Shown here: positions 19,639-21,052 of the stretch, piece by piece
How the letters are laid out: each line of letters starts with the position of its first letter
Position numbering within the stretch: the first letter of the stretch is position 1
From: a virus
IMG/VR virus record: IMGVR_UViG_3300025870_000094
Span: 1-21,052 of that record
Direction: 5' to 3' (one strand)
DNA: 21,052 nt
Position numbers and translations under genes: made by a program
Notes under the pieces: model-generated
Database searches by the model: none
What the model was told of the DNA's origin: nothing
What the model saw: the letters and a program-made list of their open reading frames with translations, nothing else

Positions 19639-21052
19639 TTATTCCTCTAATGCCGCTATGCGGGCTGTTAGTGATTCAATTAAGGTTTGTTGCTCCTGTA
19701 TTGCTTTGACAAGTACAGGCACTAACTCAGTGTATCTGACTGACATGTACTCAGTGTCGTCACCTGTTTTCTTTACTGGGTCAATAACTTCATCCAAAAC
19801 ACCAACTAAGTCTTGAGCCATTAAGCCTATCTTTTTCTTATCTTCAGCAGAATCAACGTCTTTAAGCCTATACTTCACTGTCCTTAGATTGCTTAGACTT
19901 TCCACCGCATTCTCAACTGGCTCTACGTCATATTTAAGACGCTCGTCAGAGAATGTACCCCAACTTGTACCACCTGAAGCTAAGTGTACGCCTGATGTTT
20001 CAGCACCAGAATAAATACGCAAAGACCTGAATGTTGAGTTTTGTCCCATATAGTAGGCATTTGAATCAAGCCAGTGGTTTGCGGTGTAGGTACTTGCCGC
20101 CCCGTCAATCCTAAAGTGCGGGCTTGCTTCTGATCCGTCTGTAGCTCGACTAAGATGCAAGCGAGCTGCTGGCGCAGAAGTGCCTATGGCGACGTTGCCA
20201 GAGGAGTCTATGCGCATACGTTCTGCGTTGTTGTGACCTCGTAGCTGCAACGAGTTATCAGAGTTATTAAAAACAATGCCGCCTTTTATTTCATCTGTTT
20301 GGCCACCTAGAAATAACCCTGCTGTTCCAGTGTCACTTGATTTTATAATAGCAACACATTCCGAGTCATTTTCATTAATAACCAATGTTTTGGATGGCGA
20401 TGCAGTCCCTATGCCTACATTGCCAGAGGAGTCAATACGCATCTTTTCGCTATTGTCTATATCTACTCGGAAATAGCTTCCAGAAGATACATTTCCTTCA
20501 TCTACTCTTATGCAATATCCTGTATTGGCTTCTGAGATTATTTCATGGTAAACACCAGACACATCAGTATCTTCTAATCTAATGGAAGGCACTGCTTCTT
20601 TTAAATGCAATGTTCTGCTAGGCGATGTAGTCCCTATGCCCACGTTGCCAGAGGAGTCTATGCGCATGCGTTCAGTAGCAACTGTATCGAAAGACATATA
20701 GTTAGAATCGTGATGATACTCAATAGTGCCTATCGCTGATGCTGAATTGTCTGCAAAAAATATTTTTGACTCACCAGAATCTACTGAATCAAGGCGTAAA
20801 ACAGAATTACCTGCTGTGCTGTGTATTCTTGCTTGTGCTGTGCCTGCCTCGATGTCTAAATCATAAGCAGGGCTACTAGTCCCTATGCCTACGCGATTGT
20901 TAGTTGAGTCAACTGCTAGGGTGGTTGTGTCTACAGTAAGGCCAGCAAAGGCAGGGCTGTCAGTAGTGGCTACGCCCTGATTGATTAAGTCTAGCTTAGT
21001 GCCATCAGCAGCAAGATCACGGCCATCAACAGTACCACCGACAGAGACATTG
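19639..21052 (-). CDS. Tail fibre with S74 intramolecular chaperone (5' end outside window)
   Basis: The frame is open to the window edge, giving at least 470 residues. It shows fibre-type sequence (VSVGGTVDGRDLAADGTKLD near the edge), then repeats of the type RMRIDSSGNVGIGT, a receptor-side region (HWLDSNAYYMGQNSTFRSLR), and a C-terminal S74 domain beginning GTFSDERLKYDVEPVENAVE and including KKIGLMAQDL. In this family the chaperone trimerises the fibre and cuts itself off at the serine of the SDERLK motif. A coiled coil follows at the end (LVKAIQEQQTLIESLTARIA). An ATG at 20697 is internal, not the true start. Confidence 0.88.
   Translation of the reverse strand, partial: NVSVGGTVDGRDLAADGTKLDLINQGVATTDSPAFAGLTVDTTTLAVDSTNNRVGIGTSSPAYDLDIEAGTAQARIHSTAGNSVLRLDSVDSGESKIFFADNSASAIGTIEYHHDSNYMSFDTVATERMRIDSSGNVGIGTTSPSRTLHLKEAVPSIRLEDTDVSGVYHEIISEANTGYCIRVDEGNVSSGSYFRVDIDNSEKMRIDSSGNVGIGTASPSKTLVINENDSECVAIIKSSDTGTAGLFLGGQTDEIKGGIVFNNSDNSLQLRGHNNAERMRIDSSGNVAIGTSAPAARLHLSRATDGSEASPHFRIDGAASTYTANHWLDSNAYYMGQNSTFRSLRIYSGAETSGVHLASGGTSWGTFSDERLKYDVEPVENAVESLSNLRTVKYRLKDVDSAEDKKKIGLMAQDLVGVLDEVIDPVKKTGDDTEYMSVRYTELVPVLVKAIQEQQTLIESLTARIAALEE
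20194..20667. repeat. Imperfect repeats in the tail fibre gene
   Basis: The plus-strand sequence TTGCCAGAGGAGTCTATGCG recurs at about 20195 and 20645, and with changes at about 20420. Together with neighbouring CCCTATGCC(T/C)AC copies it encodes RMRIDSSGNVGIGT-type units. A more diverged copy is coded near 20880-20925. Such repeats can recombine and change fibre length. Confidence 0.7.

Noticed and set aside
20697-20700. ATG at 20697 as the start of the tail fibre gene
   Set aside because: The same frame stays open with fibre-type sequence to the window edge, so this ATG is internal.

Overview
The window is a stretch of a tailed double-stranded DNA phage (or prophage), most likely a siphovirus. 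Every supported protein gene lies on the minus strand, so genes read from high to low coordinates. The siphovirus call rests on a tape-measure gene, a tail-tube gene and a tail-chaperone gene pair joined by a -1 frameshift. No contractile sheath, integrase, DNA polymerase, helicase, tRNA or CRISPR array is visible. Several small genes resemble families I know mainly from marine phages: the 95-residue protein ending in YWADKVKW, the 26-residue lysine-rich protein and the 19330-19635 protein. That suggests an aquatic host. A near-consensus sigma70-type promoter and the lambda-like recombination genes suggest a proteobacterial, perhaps gammaproteobacterial, host. Both are inferences.

Layout in transcription order (right to left): (1) 21052-17161, the late distal module: a tail fibre with a C-terminal S74 chaperone (5' end outside the window), three small virion-type genes, an XhlA-like membrane protein, a holin and an M15 endolysin, closed by a strong terminator at 17118-17144. 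(2) 17096-9131, the early module. It starts at a TTGACA/TAATAT promoter and contains two small genes, ERF annealing protein, YqaJ/lambda-type exonuclease, an SSB-like protein, an XRE-type regulator, a PD-(D/E)XK-like nuclease, a protein resembling the C-terminal domain of phage replication initiators, NinB, an HTH-metallophosphoesterase, a zinc ribbon, DUF3310, NinG and several unknown small genes. It ends in a hairpin-rich stretch and a terminator. (3) From about 9094 down to 1, packaging and morphogenesis: a probable late promoter, small leader genes, TerS, TerL, portal, MuF-like protein, 26-residue protein, scaffold, major capsid protein, a small basic protein, head-tail adaptor, gp10-like protein, tail terminator, tail tube, chaperones and the start of the tape measure.

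Genes are tightly packed, with many ATGA, GTGA and TAATG overlaps that imply translational coupling. The early genes together form a lambda-Red-like system: exonuclease, annealing protein, SSB, plus NinB and NinG. The head module has a separate scaffold and no protease, so it probably assembles like P22 or SPP1.

The most notable points outside the main gene list are: a canonical G GGA AAC slippery heptamer that joins the two tail-chaperone frames; the only plausible plus-strand transcription unit, a roughly 70-nt RNA with an anti-Shine-Dalgarno-like segment between the SSB and repressor genes; about 200 bp of consecutive hairpins after the early operon; nested palindromes over the probable late promoter; and several short genes (21 to 59 residues) recovered by reading directly.
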